A stretch of DNA of 49,238 nt. Origin: an uncultured Collinsella sp. (GTDB lineage: Bacteria; Actinomycetota; Coriobacteriia; Coriobacteriales; Coriobacteriaceae). The position numbers and the translations under genes are program-made. Shown piece by piece: positions 1 to 9,126 of the stretch; within the stretch, counting starts at the first letter, position 1, and every line of letters starts with the position of its first letter. The notes under the pieces were generated by a model. That model ran no database searches. It saw only the letters and a program-made list of their open reading frames with translations, and was not told the DNA's origin. The stretch lies in the NCBI GenBank assembly GCA_958427145.1, contig CAUAAZ010000013.1, positions 1 to 49,238 of the forward strand, given 5' to 3'.

Positions 1-19
1 GATTAATGGATGGAAACGG

Positions 20-76
20 ATGTTCTATCGGGACACACATTTTGTCCTATAAGTCTCACGTGTTACAGATTAAGAC
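20..76. repeat. degenerate copy of the 57-bp palindrome
   Basis: The right arm GTTACAGATTAAGAC (62-76) is clear. The expected left arm 57 bp upstream (20-34) has decayed and matches at only a few positions. It lies downstream of the mntH stop codon. It is assigned to the family only by its right arm. Confidence 0.55.
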
Positions 77-105
77 GTTATATCTGGACAGTCACGCCAT
101 CCCAA

Positions 106-1362
106 TTACATCCCCGTTAGCAGCACGATGTCGAGAATCGTCACGATGACGCCGATCCCTACGAGCAGCGCGTTGAGCGGGCGCGAGTTGGCGTATTTGC
201 CCATAACGCGGGCTGAGCTGGTGAGCCGTATGAGCACAAAGACCGTAATCGGCAGCTGAAGCGACAGCAGTGCCTGACTCCAGATGAGACCTTCAAAAGG
301 ATTTGGGATGACCAGACACGCCGCCACTGCGCCGGCGAAACAGGCCGCTACCCCGATCGAGGAATGTCGGTCGTGGATGTCGTATTCCTCGTCGAACATG
401 CCCGCGGTGATGGTTCCCGCCGCCATGCCCGCTGTCACGCTGCTCGATAGTCCCGCGAACAGCAGCGCTACCGCAAAGATGGTCGAGCTCGCCGGGCCCA
501 AGATGGGGGAGAGCGTGGCCGCTGCGACGGCGAGGTCGTCTACGACAATGCTGTGCGCAAAGAAGGTCGTTGCGGCCAGGATGACCATGGCCGAGTTGAT
601 TGCCCAGCCCACGCCCATCGAAAAGAGCGTGTCGAAGAGCTCGTAGCGCAGACGTTCCTCGATAACTTGCTCGCCTTGGCCTTCGAAGTGCATGGATTGG
701 ATGACCTCGGAGTGCAGAAAAAGGTTGTGGGGCATAACGACCGCACCCAGGACACTTACGATAATCGCGGCCGAGCCGGTGGGCATACGGGGTGTGATCC
801 AGCTTGTGGCGGCTTGCGGCCAGTCGACCTTGACTAGTGCAAGCTCGGCCAAAAACGAAAGTCCTACCACGCCTACGAAGGCGATGATCCATCGCTCGGC
901 GCGTTTGTAGGAGCTTGTCATGAGCATGGCAATCGATGCCGCCGCGACGATGACGCAGCCGGCGCGTACGGGCAGGCCAAAGAGCATTTGAAGGGCGATC
1001 GCACCACCCAGGACTTCGGCCATGGCGGTGGCGATTGTCGCGAGATAGGCACTGCCGAGCACCGCGCGCCCAACGAAGCGGGGGAGGTAACGTGTCGTGG
1101 CCTCGGCAAGACAGGCGCCCGTGGCGATACCCAGGTGTGCCGCGTTGTGCTGCAGCACGATGAGCATGATCGTCGACAGCGTGACGATCCACAGCAGCGC
1201 GTAGCCAAACTGCGAGCCGGCGGCCATATTGGAGGCCCAGTTGCCCGGGTCGATAAAGCCGACGGTGACGAGCAGCCCGGGGCCGATATGCCGCGCAATG
1301 TCTAGGCCTCCGTGACCGCCGGTGCGCGGGGAGCCAAAGTGTTGTTTGAGATGGTTGAGCAT
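106..1362 (-). CDS. mntH: Nramp-family divalent metal (Mn2+/Fe2+) transporter
   Basis: A 418-residue polytopic inner-membrane protein of the Nramp family, which imports Mn2+ or Fe2+ with protons. The family's metal-binding motif DPGN is present in the first membrane helix (about residue 38), and the second signature MPHN is in the sixth helix (about residue 210). About eleven hydrophobic helices can be read, matching the usual family length. The ATG at 1362 is chosen over one 12 codons upstream because AGGAG sits 7 bases before it. It is transcribed alone, facing away from gltB. The upstream stretch 1405-1450 is A+T-rich and could hold a metal-regulator site, but no clean operator is visible. 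Mn versus Fe preference cannot be read from sequence alone. Confidence 0.93.
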   Translation of the reverse strand: MLNHLKQHFGSPRTGGHGGLDIARHIGPGLLVTVGFIDPGNWASNMAAGSQFGYALLWIVTLSTIMLIVLQHNAAHLGIATGACLAEATTRYLPRFVGRAVLGSAYLATIATAMAEVLGGAIALQMLFGLPVRAGCVIVAAASIAMLMTSSYKRAERWIIAFVGVVGLSFLAELALVKVDWPQAATSWITPRMPTGSAAIIVSVLGAVVMPHNLFLHSEVIQSMHFEGQGEQVIEERLRYELFDTLFSMGVGWAINSAMVILAATTFFAHSIVVDDLAVAAATLSPILGPASSTIFAVALLFAGLSSSVTAGMAAGTITAGMFDEEYDIHDRHSSIGVAACFAGAVAACLVIPNPFEGLIWSQALLSLQLPITVFVLIRLTSSARVMGKYANSRPLNALLVGIGVIVTILDIVLLTGM

Positions 1363-1723
1363 GGTGCGCTCCTGTGTGCCGTTTGCTTGACGCCGCAAAG
1401 GATACCCGTTTTAGGCTCAAAAGTTAACTAAGACTAACAAAACTGTTGTATTTGAATAGGATGGTGAAGGGGGCTGCCGAAATGTCTTGATCTGTAACAA
1501 CTAGGGATGGAAATTGGGTCTTACTGTTACAGATTGAGATGTTTGAAGCGGTGAGCTTACAGGCCGAACTTGGGGCCTATGTTGTCGCCCTTGAGGTCGG
1601 CGGTGTCCACTCGTAGAGTGTTCGTTACGCGATTGTTTCGAAACGGGCGGGAAACACAACGGGCCGGCGATGCACCTAGTATGCCTAGTCAACTGACTGT
1701 CTAACACCTAGGGGAGGATCGCG
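1363..1723. other. mntH-gltB divergent intergenic region
   Basis: This 361-bp gap between divergent genes holds the mntH leader, one isolated 57-bp palindrome (1484-1540) and the gltB leader. A TAGTAT sequence at about 1677 could be a -10 box for gltB, but no good -35 box pairs with it. The gltB ribosome site GGGGAGG lies at 1711-1717. No gene is visible here. Confidence 0.6.
1484..1540. repeat. 57-bp palindrome, isolated full copy
   Basis: Left arm GTCTTGATCTGTAAC (1484-1498), 27-nt centre (1499-1525), right arm GTTACAGATTGAGAT (1526-1540). The arms match the array copies at 9.1 and 10.6 kb, and the centre is the same length but different in sequence. It lies between the divergent mntH and gltB promoter regions. 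GTTT follows immediately, as it does after several array copies. Confidence 0.85.
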
Positions 1724-4700
1724 ATGCAGGCAGATTTCGCTCAGCAGCAGGGCCTTTATCGCCCCGAATTCGACCACGATGCATGTGGCATCGGCGCGCT
1801 TGCCGATATCAACGGTGAGCGCCATCACCAGATTCTGGACGACGCGCTGTCCATTCTGGTCAACTTGGAGCACCGCGGCGGTACGGGACTCGAGAAGAAC
1901 ACCGGCGACGGCGCCGGCATCCTGTTCCAGGTTCCGCATCACTTTTTCCGTAAAGAGGCTCAAAAGTGCGGCCAGATTCTGCCGGCAGAGGGCGACTATG
2001 GCGTGGCCATGCTGTTCTTCCCGCAGGACGACAAGGGCGTAGAGGATGCCCGACGCGTATTTGAGGAAGGCTGCGCCGAGGCTGGCGTACCGCTGCTCTT
2101 TTGGCGTGAGGTGCCCGTCGACCCGCACGACCTGGGCGAGACGGCCCGCGCCTGCATGCCCACCATCTTGCAGGCTTTTCTGGGCCGTCCCGACGACACG
2201 CCCGCCGGCGACGCCTTCGAGCGCCGCCTGTACGTGTGCCGCCGCACCATCGAGAAGAAGGCTGACGCCGAGTTCGCCCTGCGCGACAAGATCTTCTATG
2301 TGTGCTCCATGAGTTCGCGCACCATCGTGTACAAGGGCATGCTTGTGGCCACGCAGATGCGCCGCTTCTTCATCGATCTCAACGACGCCGCCGTCAAGAC
2401 GGCCGTGGCGCTCGTCCACTCGCGCTACTCCACCAACACCACGCCCAGTTGGGAGCGCGCGCACCCCAACCGCTTTATCATCCACAACGGCGAGATCAAC
2501 ACCCTCAAGGGCAATGTCAACTGGATCCGCGCCCGCGAACCCAACCTGTACAGCCCCGTGCTGCAGCACGATCTTGAGCGCGTGATGCCCATCATTAACC
2601 GCGAGGGTTCCGACTCCGCGATTCTGGACAACGTGCTCGAATTCTTGGTCATGAACGGTCGCCCGCTCACGCGTGCCGCGTCCATGTTGCTGCCCGAGCC
2701 GTGGGACCACAACGACAGCCTGAGTGAGGAGCGCCGCGCCTACGACGCTTACCAGTCCATGCTCATGGAGCCGTGGGACGGTCCTGCCGCTATCGCCTTT
2801 ACCGACGGCCGTACCCTGGGTGCCGCCCTCGACCGTAACGGCCTGCGTCCGGCTCGCTACTACGTGACGCGTGACGGCCGCTTTATGCTGGCGAGTGAGG
2901 TGGGCACCATCGAGGTGAGCCCCGAGAACATCCTGACGAGCGGCTGTCTGGGACCGGGCCAGATGCTCGAGGTCGATTTTGCCCGCGGCCGCGTCATCTA
3001 CAACGACGAGCTGCGCGCCCGTTACGCCAAGGAAAAGCCCTATCGCGACTGGATCGCCGAGGAGACGCTGACCGTCGACGCGCTTGACAAGCCCGTCGCG
3101 CCCGCGCCCGCCGAGGACGCCGAGGTGCCCGCCGCCGTGCGTATGGCCAAGCTCGGCTATCACTGGGATGATGTTGACGAGGTCGTGCGCCCCATGGCCC
3201 AGCAGGGCAAGGCACCGCTCGCTTCGATGGGTATCGATGCGCCGCTGGCCTGCCTGTCCAAGAAGACGCGTTCGTTCTTCGATTACTTCTATCAGCTGTT
3301 CGCCCAGGTCACGAATCCGCCGATCGATGCCCTGCGCGAGCATATGGTAACCTCGACCACGCTCTACCTGGGCAACCACGGTAACCTGCTCGAGGACTCC
3401 CGCACGGCCTGCCAGCTGGTGCGCCTGGAGCGCCCGTTGCTCAACGAGGAGGAGTTCGACCGCATTTGCGCCATCGACCGCGTGGGCTTTAAGACCCGCC
3501 GTTTCCGTGCCGTCTACCGCCGCGATGCCGGCGAGGGCGCGCTGCAGGCTGCGCTCAAGCAGCTTGCAGAGGACGTTGAGGCTGCGGTTCGCGATGGCGT
3601 GAACATCGTGGTGCTGAGCGACCGTGCCGCTGCGGGCGAGGTGCCCGTGCCGTCGCTGCTCGCCGTGGGCTGCGTGCACAACCACCTGATCCGTGCCGGC
3701 GTGCGTACCTTTGCCGACATCGTGGTGGAGAGTGGAGACGCCGTGTCCCCGCACGACTTTGCGGCGCTGGTGGGCTACTCCGCGAGCGGCATCTATCCGT
3801 ACAACGCGCATGCGTGCATTCGCGACTTGGCGGCGCACGGCGATCTGGACGTGACAGCCGAGCAGGGCATCGTCAACTACAACAAGGCTGCGACCGCCGG
3901 CATCGTCTCCATCATGTCCAAGATGGGCATCTCCACGGTGCAGAGCTACCACTCCGCGCAGATCTTCGAGGCCGTGGGCTTTACGCCGGAGTTTGTCAAC
4001 GCGTACTTCGCCGGCACGGTGAGCCGTGTGGGCGGTATGGGTGTCGAGGACGTCGAGCGCGAGCAGAATGAGCGCTACGACGCCGCGCTCGCTATCCTTA
4101 AGAGCCCGGCTCCCGATCAGCTGCCCACGTTGGGTCTGACCAAGTGGCGCCCGCTCGGCGGCGAGGATCACCTCATCGATCCGCAGACTGTCTACTTGCT
4201 GCGGACCGCCTGCCGTGAGGACAGCTACGACACCTTTAAGGAGTACAGCGCCCGCCTGCACCGCACCGGCCGTGCCGTGCGCCTGCGCGACCTGCTGGAC
4301 TTTGATGCCGGCGGCCGCACCCCGGTGGCACTCGACGAGGTCGAGCCCGCGCTCAACATCGTTCGCCGCTTTAACACCGGCGCCATGTCGTACGGTTCCA
4401 TCAGCAAGGAAGCACACGAGTGCATGGCCATCGCCATGAACCGCCTGCACGGCCGTTCCAACTCGGGCGAGGGCGGCGAGGATCCGCGCCGTGAGACCCC
4501 GCTGGCTAACGGTGACTCCAAGAATTCCGCCATCAAGCAGGTGGCAAGCGCGCGCTTTGGCGTGACGAGCCGCTACCTGTGCAGCGCCTTTGAGATTCAG
4601 ATCAAGATGGCCCAGGGCGCCAAGCCCGGCGAGGGCGGCCACCTGCCCGGCAAGAAGGTCTACCCCTGGATCGCCGAGGTCCGTCAGTCCACGCCCGGCA

Positions 4701-6430
4701 TCGGCCTGATCTCGCCTCCGCCGCACCACGACATCTACTCCATCGAGGACCTGGCGGAGCTTATCTTCGATCTTAAGAACGCCAACCCCGGCGCACGCGT
4801 GTCGGTCAAGCTGGTCAGCGAGGCCGGCGTCGGCACCATCGCCACCGGTGTGGCCAAGGGTGCCGCCGACAAGATCTTGATCAGCGGCCACAACGGCGGC
4901 TCCGGTGCTGCGGCGCGCGATTCGATCTGGCACGCCGGTCTGCCGCTGGAGCTTGGCCTTGCCGAGGCCCAGCAGACGCTGCTGCAAAACGGCCTGCGCT
5001 CACGCGTGGTGCTCGAAGCCGACGGCAAGCTCATGGACGGCACCGATGTCGCCGTCGCCTGCCTGCTGGGTGCCGAGGAGTTTGGCTTTGCGACCATGCC
5101 GCTCATCTCCATGGGCTGCCTTATGCAGCGCGACTGCCAGCAGGATACCTGCCCGGCCGGCATCGCCACGCAAAACTGTCGCCTGCGTCGCGGCTTCCGC
5201 GGCAAGCCCGAGCACGTCGAGCACTTTATGCTCTTTGTTGCCGAGCAGCTGCGCGAGGTCATGGCGAGCCTGGGCTTCCGCACCGTCGACGAGATGGTCG
5301 GCCATCCCGAGTGCTTGCGCCAGATTGAGGTCCCGGGCAACCGCAAGGCCAACCTGCTCGATCTGTCGCCCGTGCTGGCGAGCGCGACCTGCGAGTTCGG
5401 TGCCCACATCCCGGGTGCCGACGGTCGTCACTTCCTGCCGCAGATGGCTGCGGACAGCGAGCTCGAAAAGACGCTCGACTCCACGTTGTTTGTGCCCTAT
5501 ACGGCCGATGCCCGTGCGCACCTGCGTCCGATTCGCTTCCGCGCCGATATCGCCAACGTCAACCGCTGCGTGGGCACCATCTTGGGCAACGCGGTGACCA
5601 AGGCGCATCCCGAGGGCCTGCCCGCCGGCTCCATCACCATCGATTGCGATGGTTCGGCCGGTCAGAGCTTTGGCGCCTTCCTGCCGCGCGGCATTACGCT
5701 CAACGTGTGCGGCGACGCCAACGACTACTTTGGCAAGGGCCTTTCGGGCGGCGAGGTGTCGGTGCGCCCCAACCCGCATGCGACCTACAAGTTCGACGAG
5801 AACATCATCGTGGGCAACGTTGCGTTCTTTGGCGCTACGAGTGGCCGCGGCTTCATTAACGGCCTGGCCGGCCAGCGCTTTGGCGTACGCAACTCCGGTG
5901 CCACGGTGGTGGTCGAGGGCTGCGGCAACCATGGCTGCGAGTACATGACGGGAGGTCTGGCGCTCATCCTGGGCGAGGTCGGGCAGAACTTCGCCGCCGG
6001 CATGACGGGCGGCGTGGCTTACGTCTTTGACCAGTACGGCACGCTCGATGCCCGTGTGAACCACGAGAGCGTTGAGCTCAAGGCCCCGACGGCCGGCGAG
6101 CTGGCGCAGATTCGCGCGCTCATCCAGGAGCACGTGGACGCGACGCAGAGCCCGCGCGGCATTAAGCTGCTCTACAGCTTTGAGACGATGAGCAAGCACT
6201 TTGTGAAGGTCATTCCAACCGAGTACGAGCGCGTGCTGGCGATTGTCGCTGCGGCCGAGGCCGTGGGCAAGACGCATGCGCAGGCCGAGGAGTTGGCGTT
6301 TGACATCGTGACCGGTCGCGCGAGCGCCGCGGATGTTGCTCGCTTTGATGTCGCGGGCGGTGCGGCTGGCGCGGGTGTTGTACCCGTGGCCGCTACCGGT
6401 TCTGTTGATTCGACCAAGAAGGAGGCGTAA
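1724..6430 (+). CDS. gltB: glutamate synthase, large (alpha) subunit
   Basis: A 1568-residue GOGAT large subunit. It hydrolyses glutamine and passes the ammonia through a tunnel to reduce 2-oxoglutarate to glutamate. The class II amidotransferase domain begins at Cys21 in the ACGIG motif, implying removal of a 20-residue propeptide. The central and FMN-binding synthase domains follow, with the 3Fe-4S cysteines in CLMQRDCQQDTC (about residues 1132-1143) and the TCPAGIATQ signature. The C-terminal GXGXG beta-helix domain contains several GG..G repeats. Length is typical of bacterial GltB. The ATG follows GGGGAGG at good spacing. gltD starts 5 bases after the stop, so the two are co-transcribed. 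Very long open frames on the opposite strand reflect codon bias, not genes. Confidence 0.98.
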   Translation: MQADFAQQQGLYRPEFDHDACGIGALADINGERHHQILDDALSILVNLEHRGGTGLEKNTGDGAGILFQVPHHFFRKEAQKCGQILPAEGDYGVAMLFFPQDDKGVEDARRVFEEGCAEAGVPLLFWREVPVDPHDLGETARACMPTILQAFLGRPDDTPAGDAFERRLYVCRRTIEKKADAEFALRDKIFYVCSMSSRTIVYKGMLVATQMRRFFIDLNDAAVKTAVALVHSRYSTNTTPSWERAHPNRFIIHNGEINTLKGNVNWIRAREPNLYSPVLQHDLERVMPIINREGSDSAILDNVLEFLVMNGRPLTRAASMLLPEPWDHNDSLSEERRAYDAYQSMLMEPWDGPAAIAFTDGRTLGAALDRNGLRPARYYVTRDGRFMLASEVGTIEVSPENILTSGCLGPGQMLEVDFARGRVIYNDELRARYAKEKPYRDWIAEETLTVDALDKPVAPAPAEDAEVPAAVRMAKLGYHWDDVDEVVRPMAQQGKAPLASMGIDAPLACLSKKTRSFFDYFYQLFAQVTNPPIDALREHMVTSTTLYLGNHGNLLEDSRTACQLVRLERPLLNEEEFDRICAIDRVGFKTRRFRAVYRRDAGEGALQAALKQLAEDVEAAVRDGVNIVVLSDRAAAGEVPVPSLLAVGCVHNHLIRAGVRTFADIVVESGDAVSPHDFAALVGYSASGIYPYNAHACIRDLAAHGDLDVTAEQGIVNYNKAATAGIVSIMSKMGISTVQSYHSAQIFEAVGFTPEFVNAYFAGTVSRVGGMGVEDVEREQNERYDAALAILKSPAPDQLPTLGLTKWRPLGGEDHLIDPQTVYLLRTACREDSYDTFKEYSARLHRTGRAVRLRDLLDFDAGGRTPVALDEVEPALNIVRRFNTGAMSYGSISKEAHECMAIAMNRLHGRSNSGEGGEDPRRETPLANGDSKNSAIKQVASARFGVTSRYLCSAFEIQIKMAQGAKPGEGGHLPGKKVYPWIAEVRQSTPGIGLISPPPHHDIYSIEDLAELIFDLKNANPGARVSVKLVSEAGVGTIATGVAKGAADKILISGHNGGSGAAARDSIWHAGLPLELGLAEAQQTLLQNGLRSRVVLEADGKLMDGTDVAVACLLGAEEFGFATMPLISMGCLMQRDCQQDTCPAGIATQNCRLRRGFRGKPEHVEHFMLFVAEQLREVMASLGFRTVDEMVGHPECLRQIEVPGNRKANLLDLSPVLASATCEFGAHIPGADGRHFLPQMAADSELEKTLDSTLFVPYTADARAHLRPIRFRADIANVNRCVGTILGNAVTKAHPEGLPAGSITIDCDGSAGQSFGAFLPRGITLNVCGDANDYFGKGLSGGEVSVRPNPHATYKFDENIIVGNVAFFGATSGRGFINGLAGQRFGVRNSGATVVVEGCGNHGCEYMTGGLALILGEVGQNFAAGMTGGVAYVFDQYGTLDARVNHESVELKAPTAGELAQIRALIQEHVDATQSPRGIKLLYSFETMSKHFVKVIPTEYERVLAIVAAAEAVGKTHAQAEELAFDIVTGRASAADVARFDVAGGAAGAGVVPVAATGSVDSTKKEA

Positions 6431-6435
6431 GTGCC

Positions 6436-7917
6436 ATGGGTAAGCCCGGTGCTTTTCTTGATATCGATCGCGTGACCCACGAGCTGCGCCCCGTGGAGGA
6501 GCGCAGCCATGATTTTGCTCCGCTGTACGTGGAACTCGATGACGATGCGCGTCGCGCCCAAGCGAGCCGCTGCATGATGTGCGGCGTGGCGTTTTGTCAG
6601 ATGGGCGCGAGCTTTGGCAAGGCGCGCCCGAGCGGCTGCCCGCTGCACAACCTGATTCCCGAGTGGAATGAGCTGGTGTACCGTGGCCGCTGGGACGAGG
6701 CTGCCGAGCGTCTGTCGCTCACCTCGCCCATGCCCGAGTTCACGAGCCGTGTGTGCCCGGCGCTGTGCGAGGCCGCGTGCAACCTGGGTTCGGTCGATGG
6801 CCAGCCCACGACGATCCATGACAACGAGCGTGCGATCAGCGACCATGAGTGGGCAAATGGCGGTCCGCGTCGCTTTGAGCCGGCGGGGGAAGGCGCACCC
6901 ACGGTTGCCGTGGTGGGCTCCGGTCCTGCTGGTCTGGTGGCGGCATGGGAGCTTGCGCGTCGTGGCGCCCGCGTGACGGTGTTTGAGCGTGACGACCGCC
7001 CGGGCGGTCTGCTCATGTACGGTATTCCCAACATGAAGCTCGAGAAGTCCGTGGTCGAGCGTCGCGTGACGCTCATGCGTGAGCTGGGTATTGTCTTTGA
7101 GCTGGGTGCTGACGTTACGAACCCTGCGGTGGCGGCCAAGCTCAATGGCTTTGACGCCGTTGTGGTGGCTGCCGGTGCTCGTGCGCCCCGTGGTCTTTCG
7201 GCTACGAATGTGGATGCCCCGGGCGTGGTGTATGCCGTGGACTACCTGACGGCTTCGACTGTGTCGGTGCTCGATGGCGGAGAGCCCGCGGTGAACGCGC
7301 GCGGCCTGGACGTCGTGGTCATTGGCGGCGGCGATACCGGTAACGACTGCGTGGGTACCGCGGTGCGCCAGGGTGCGCGCAGCGTGCGCCAGTTTGAGTT
7401 CTTGCCGGCGGCGCCCGATAAACGTACGGCGAGCAACCCCTGGCCGCAGTGGCCCAATGTGAAGAAGACCGACTACGGCCAGCAGGAGGCCATCGCTGCC
7501 ATGGGCGGCGAGATGCGCGCTTGGGGCGTGGATACGCTCGAGGTGCTGCTGGACAAGAAGGGCGCGGCCGCGGGCCTGCGCGTGGTCGATCTGGATTGGT
7601 CGGCTGGCAAGCCCGAGCGCATCGCGGGCTCCGAGCACGAGGTGCCGGCCCAGCTGGTGCTCATCGCCTGCGGCTTTACGGGCCCAGAGCACGGTGTGTT
7701 CGACGCCGTTGGCGTGCCCGTTGCCACTGCTGGTCGTCCGCTGCCTGTGATGGCCGCCGAGGGCTCGCATCTTGCGGCGCGTGTTGGCGGCGTCGCTGCG
7801 GATGCCGCGCCGGTGTATGTTGCCGGTGACGCTCGTAACGGCAGCTCACTCGTGGTGAACGCTATGGCCGACGCCCTGGCCTGCGCTGCCGAAGTCGCCG
7901 ACGCGCTGGAGCTGTAA
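6436..7917 (+). CDS. gltD: glutamate synthase, small (beta) subunit, NADPH-dependent
   Basis: A 493-residue FAD/Fe-S oxidoreductase that takes electrons from NADPH and passes them through iron-sulfur clusters to GltB. N-terminal cysteines for two 4Fe-4S clusters are visible in CMMCGVAFC, a following GCPLHN and CPALCEAAC (residues 35-125). An FAD Rossmann motif VVGSGPAG lies near residue 158. The NAD(P)H site IGGGDTGNDC is near residue 298, and a GDARNGSSLVV FAD-closing motif is near the C-terminus. The start 5 bases after gltB is supported by AAGGAGG overlapping the end of gltB. Length and domain order are normal for the family. A palindromic repeat at 7931-7980 ends the transcript region. 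Confidence 0.97.
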   Translation: MGKPGAFLDIDRVTHELRPVEERSHDFAPLYVELDDDARRAQASRCMMCGVAFCQMGASFGKARPSGCPLHNLIPEWNELVYRGRWDEAAERLSLTSPMPEFTSRVCPALCEAACNLGSVDGQPTTIHDNERAISDHEWANGGPRRFEPAGEGAPTVAVVGSGPAGLVAAWELARRGARVTVFERDDRPGGLLMYGIPNMKLEKSVVERRVTLMRELGIVFELGADVTNPAVAAKLNGFDAVVVAAGARAPRGLSATNVDAPGVVYAVDYLTASTVSVLDGGEPAVNARGLDVVVIGGGDTGNDCVGTAVRQGARSVRQFEFLPAAPDKRTASNPWPQWPNVKKTDYGQQEAIAAMGGEMRAWGVDTLEVLLDKKGAAAGLRVVDLDWSAGKPERIAGSEHEVPAQLVLIACGFTGPEHGVFDAVGVPVATAGRPLPVMAAEGSHLAARVGGVAADAAPVYVAGDARNGSSLVVNAMADALACAAEVADALEL

Positions 7918-7930
7918 GGTAGTCATTTAA

Positions 7931-7980
7931 GAACGTCCCCAATGACTAGTCATTTTTTTGTCTAGTCGTTGGGGACGTTC
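7931..7980. repeat. GGGGACGTTC-family palindrome
   Basis: The arms GAACGTCCCCAATGACTAG (7931-7949) and CTAGTCGTTGGGGACGTTC (7962-7980) pair with a single T-G wobble around a T-rich 12-nt loop. It sits 13 bp after gltD and could stop transcription, although the T-run is in the loop rather than after the stem. The left arm recurs at 26502-26520. Confidence 0.85.
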
Positions 7981-8135
7981 TTTGCGAGCGGTTCGTTCGT
8001 TTGTCGACGCGCGAGTGTCCATTCGGCGTCTTCTTGCCAGCAGTTGGGGACGCTCCTTATGTGCCGGCCGTTGGGGACACTCCTTGCGGGTTTGCGAGCG
8101 ATTTGCTCGTTTGTCGACGTGTGGGTGTTCATTTG
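7968..8135 (+). repeat. degenerate tandem repeat, two units
   Basis: Unit one (from 7968) begins CGTTGGGGACGTTCTTTGCG and runs on through GCGAGCGGTTCG, then CGTTTGTCGACGCGCGAGTG. Unit two (from 8069) begins CGTTGGGGACACTCCTTGCG and runs on through GCGAGCGATTTG, then CGTTTGTCGACGTGTGGGTG. A third partial copy, GTTGGGGACGCTCCTTATG, lies at 8043-8061. The repeat carries the same GGGGAC core as the adjoining palindrome. Confidence 0.7.
8047..8085 (+). repeat. 39-bp paired GGGAC element (copy 1)
   Basis: It runs from GGGACGCTCCTT through TGCCGGC to GGGACACTCCTT. A same-length, inverted copy lies at 20428-20466, with differences concentrated in the middle. The two are about 12 kb apart in unrelated intergenic regions. 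Confidence 0.65.
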
Positions 8136-8346
8136 TTGACGTTTGGGGCTGTGGCGCTCTGCTGTTTCCGTGGTGGCCGGGGGTGCTTGGCTCAAAAGAG
8201 CGGGTTGGCTGTCCATGTCTACCTGCGATTTCTTAACATCACGAATATTCGGTCAAGCAATCCGTCAAGTATTTGGTCAGCATTTGGTTTGCAGCTGAGG
8301 CCCCGTTTCGTTCGCGCTGGCCGTGATTATTCGTCCTCCTCGTAAG

Positions 8347-8376
8347 CTCAAATCGAGGTCCATCGATTTGAGGAGG
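8347..8376 (+). promoter_or_regulatory. hairpin covering the ribosome site of the 8382 gene
   Basis: CTCAAATCGA (8347-8356) pairs perfectly with TCGATTTGAG (8363-8372) across a 6-nt loop. The right arm runs into the Shine-Dalgarno AGGAGG (8371-8376), and upstream CCTCCT (8335-8340) could pair with the rest of it. This could hold the ribosome site closed. A regulatory role is inferred. Confidence 0.5.
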
Positions 8377-8381
8377 ATGCC

Positions 8382-9089
8382 ATGACTGACCAGGCTTGCA
8401 ATCGAGCGCGTTTGGCCGAAGCCGTCGGCAACGATATTGCCGACATGGCTCATTTTTGGATGCTGCGGAAGTTTCAATTCCTGGAGCCAGCGCACGAGCA
8501 GTTCGAGATTATCGTCGATCCGTGGCTCAGCTATTGCGAGGAACCTTCTCAAAACGAAATCATGGCCTACAACATGGCGTTTACCGATTGGCTGCTCTTT
8601 GAGCGCCCCTATTATCATGGCGCGACGCTGCTTGAGCTGTATGTTGACGAGCCGCCGGCTTCGCTTTCGTCTGCGTCGCTCAAGCGGCTTGAACAAGTGC
8701 GCGACACGCATTACTTTTCGCGTTTTGGCATTTTGGACAAGGATCCCGCGACCGGTATGGTCGCACTGCGCGACACGCGCACTGACCGCCGGTTTGATGT
8801 CTACGATCCACATATCGTGCAAAAGGAGCATTGGAACGACGGTGCCATTGCGGTGCGCATCGCGTGCGTCGACGACGTCTGGCTAACGGCGGGACAGCTC
8901 TATCTGTATGACATCGCGCGCCTGAGCGACACGGCGGTCGACGGGCCAGGTGCCGTGCATCCGGAGGACCTGGAGGACGGTTTCGACACCTCGTGCATCA
9001 GCTTCTTCTTACGGCTGGTCCGCGACATCATGGGCGCCCAGGGGCGGTACGTGAAGTCGCTCAATATCTACGAGCAGGAGTGGGAGTAG
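8382..9089 (+). CDS. hypothetical protein
   Basis: A 235-residue soluble, acidic protein that I do not recognise. It has no signal peptide or membrane helix. The segment around residues 60-90 (FTDWLLFERPYYHGATLLEL) resembles a helical motif I associate with some SEC-C/YecA-linked bacterial proteins, but no metal-binding cysteine cluster is present, so this is weak. The rest looks like a mixed alpha/beta fold with several aromatic and acidic clusters. The start is set by GAGGAGG 5-6 bases upstream of the ATG. It stands alone between two repeat regions. Codon use looks native. A gene restricted to coriobacteria is likely. Confidence 0.75.
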   Translation: MTDQACNRARLAEAVGNDIADMAHFWMLRKFQFLEPAHEQFEIIVDPWLSYCEEPSQNEIMAYNMAFTDWLLFERPYYHGATLLELYVDEPPASLSSASLKRLEQVRDTHYFSRFGILDKDPATGMVALRDTRTDRRFDVYDPHIVQKEHWNDGAIAVRIACVDDVWLTAGQLYLYDIARLSDTAVDGPGAVHPEDLEDGFDTSCISFFLRLVRDIMGAQGRYVKSLNIYEQEWE

Positions 9090-9126
9090 GGGGGTGGGCT
9101 GTCGCAGCGCCGCCGCCTGTCTATTT

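Larger units (their letters stand above)
7918..8381. other. repeat-filled intergenic region without a gene
   Basis: This 464-bp stretch contains a near-perfect palindrome (7931-7980), a degenerate tandem repeat (7968-8135), a 39-bp element shared with 20428-20466, and a ribosome-site hairpin before the next gene. Short open frames at 8001-8345 and 7962-8236 run through the repeats, have no ribosome site and look non-coding. Confidence 0.7.

Noticed and set aside
1405..1450. DtxR/MntR-type operator upstream of mntH
   Set aside because: TTAGTTAACT and a TTAG...CTAA arrangement are present, but symmetry is poor and spacing does not match the known box; plausible only from the gene's function.
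1685..6277. Very long antisense open frames opposite gltB (1100 and 425 codons)
   Set aside because: High-G+C codon bias leaves the opposite strand open; no ribosome sites or recognisable domains, and gltB is certain.
8001..8345. Cys- and Arg-rich small open frames after gltD
   Set aside because: They are translations of the tandem GGGGAC repeats, without ribosome sites.
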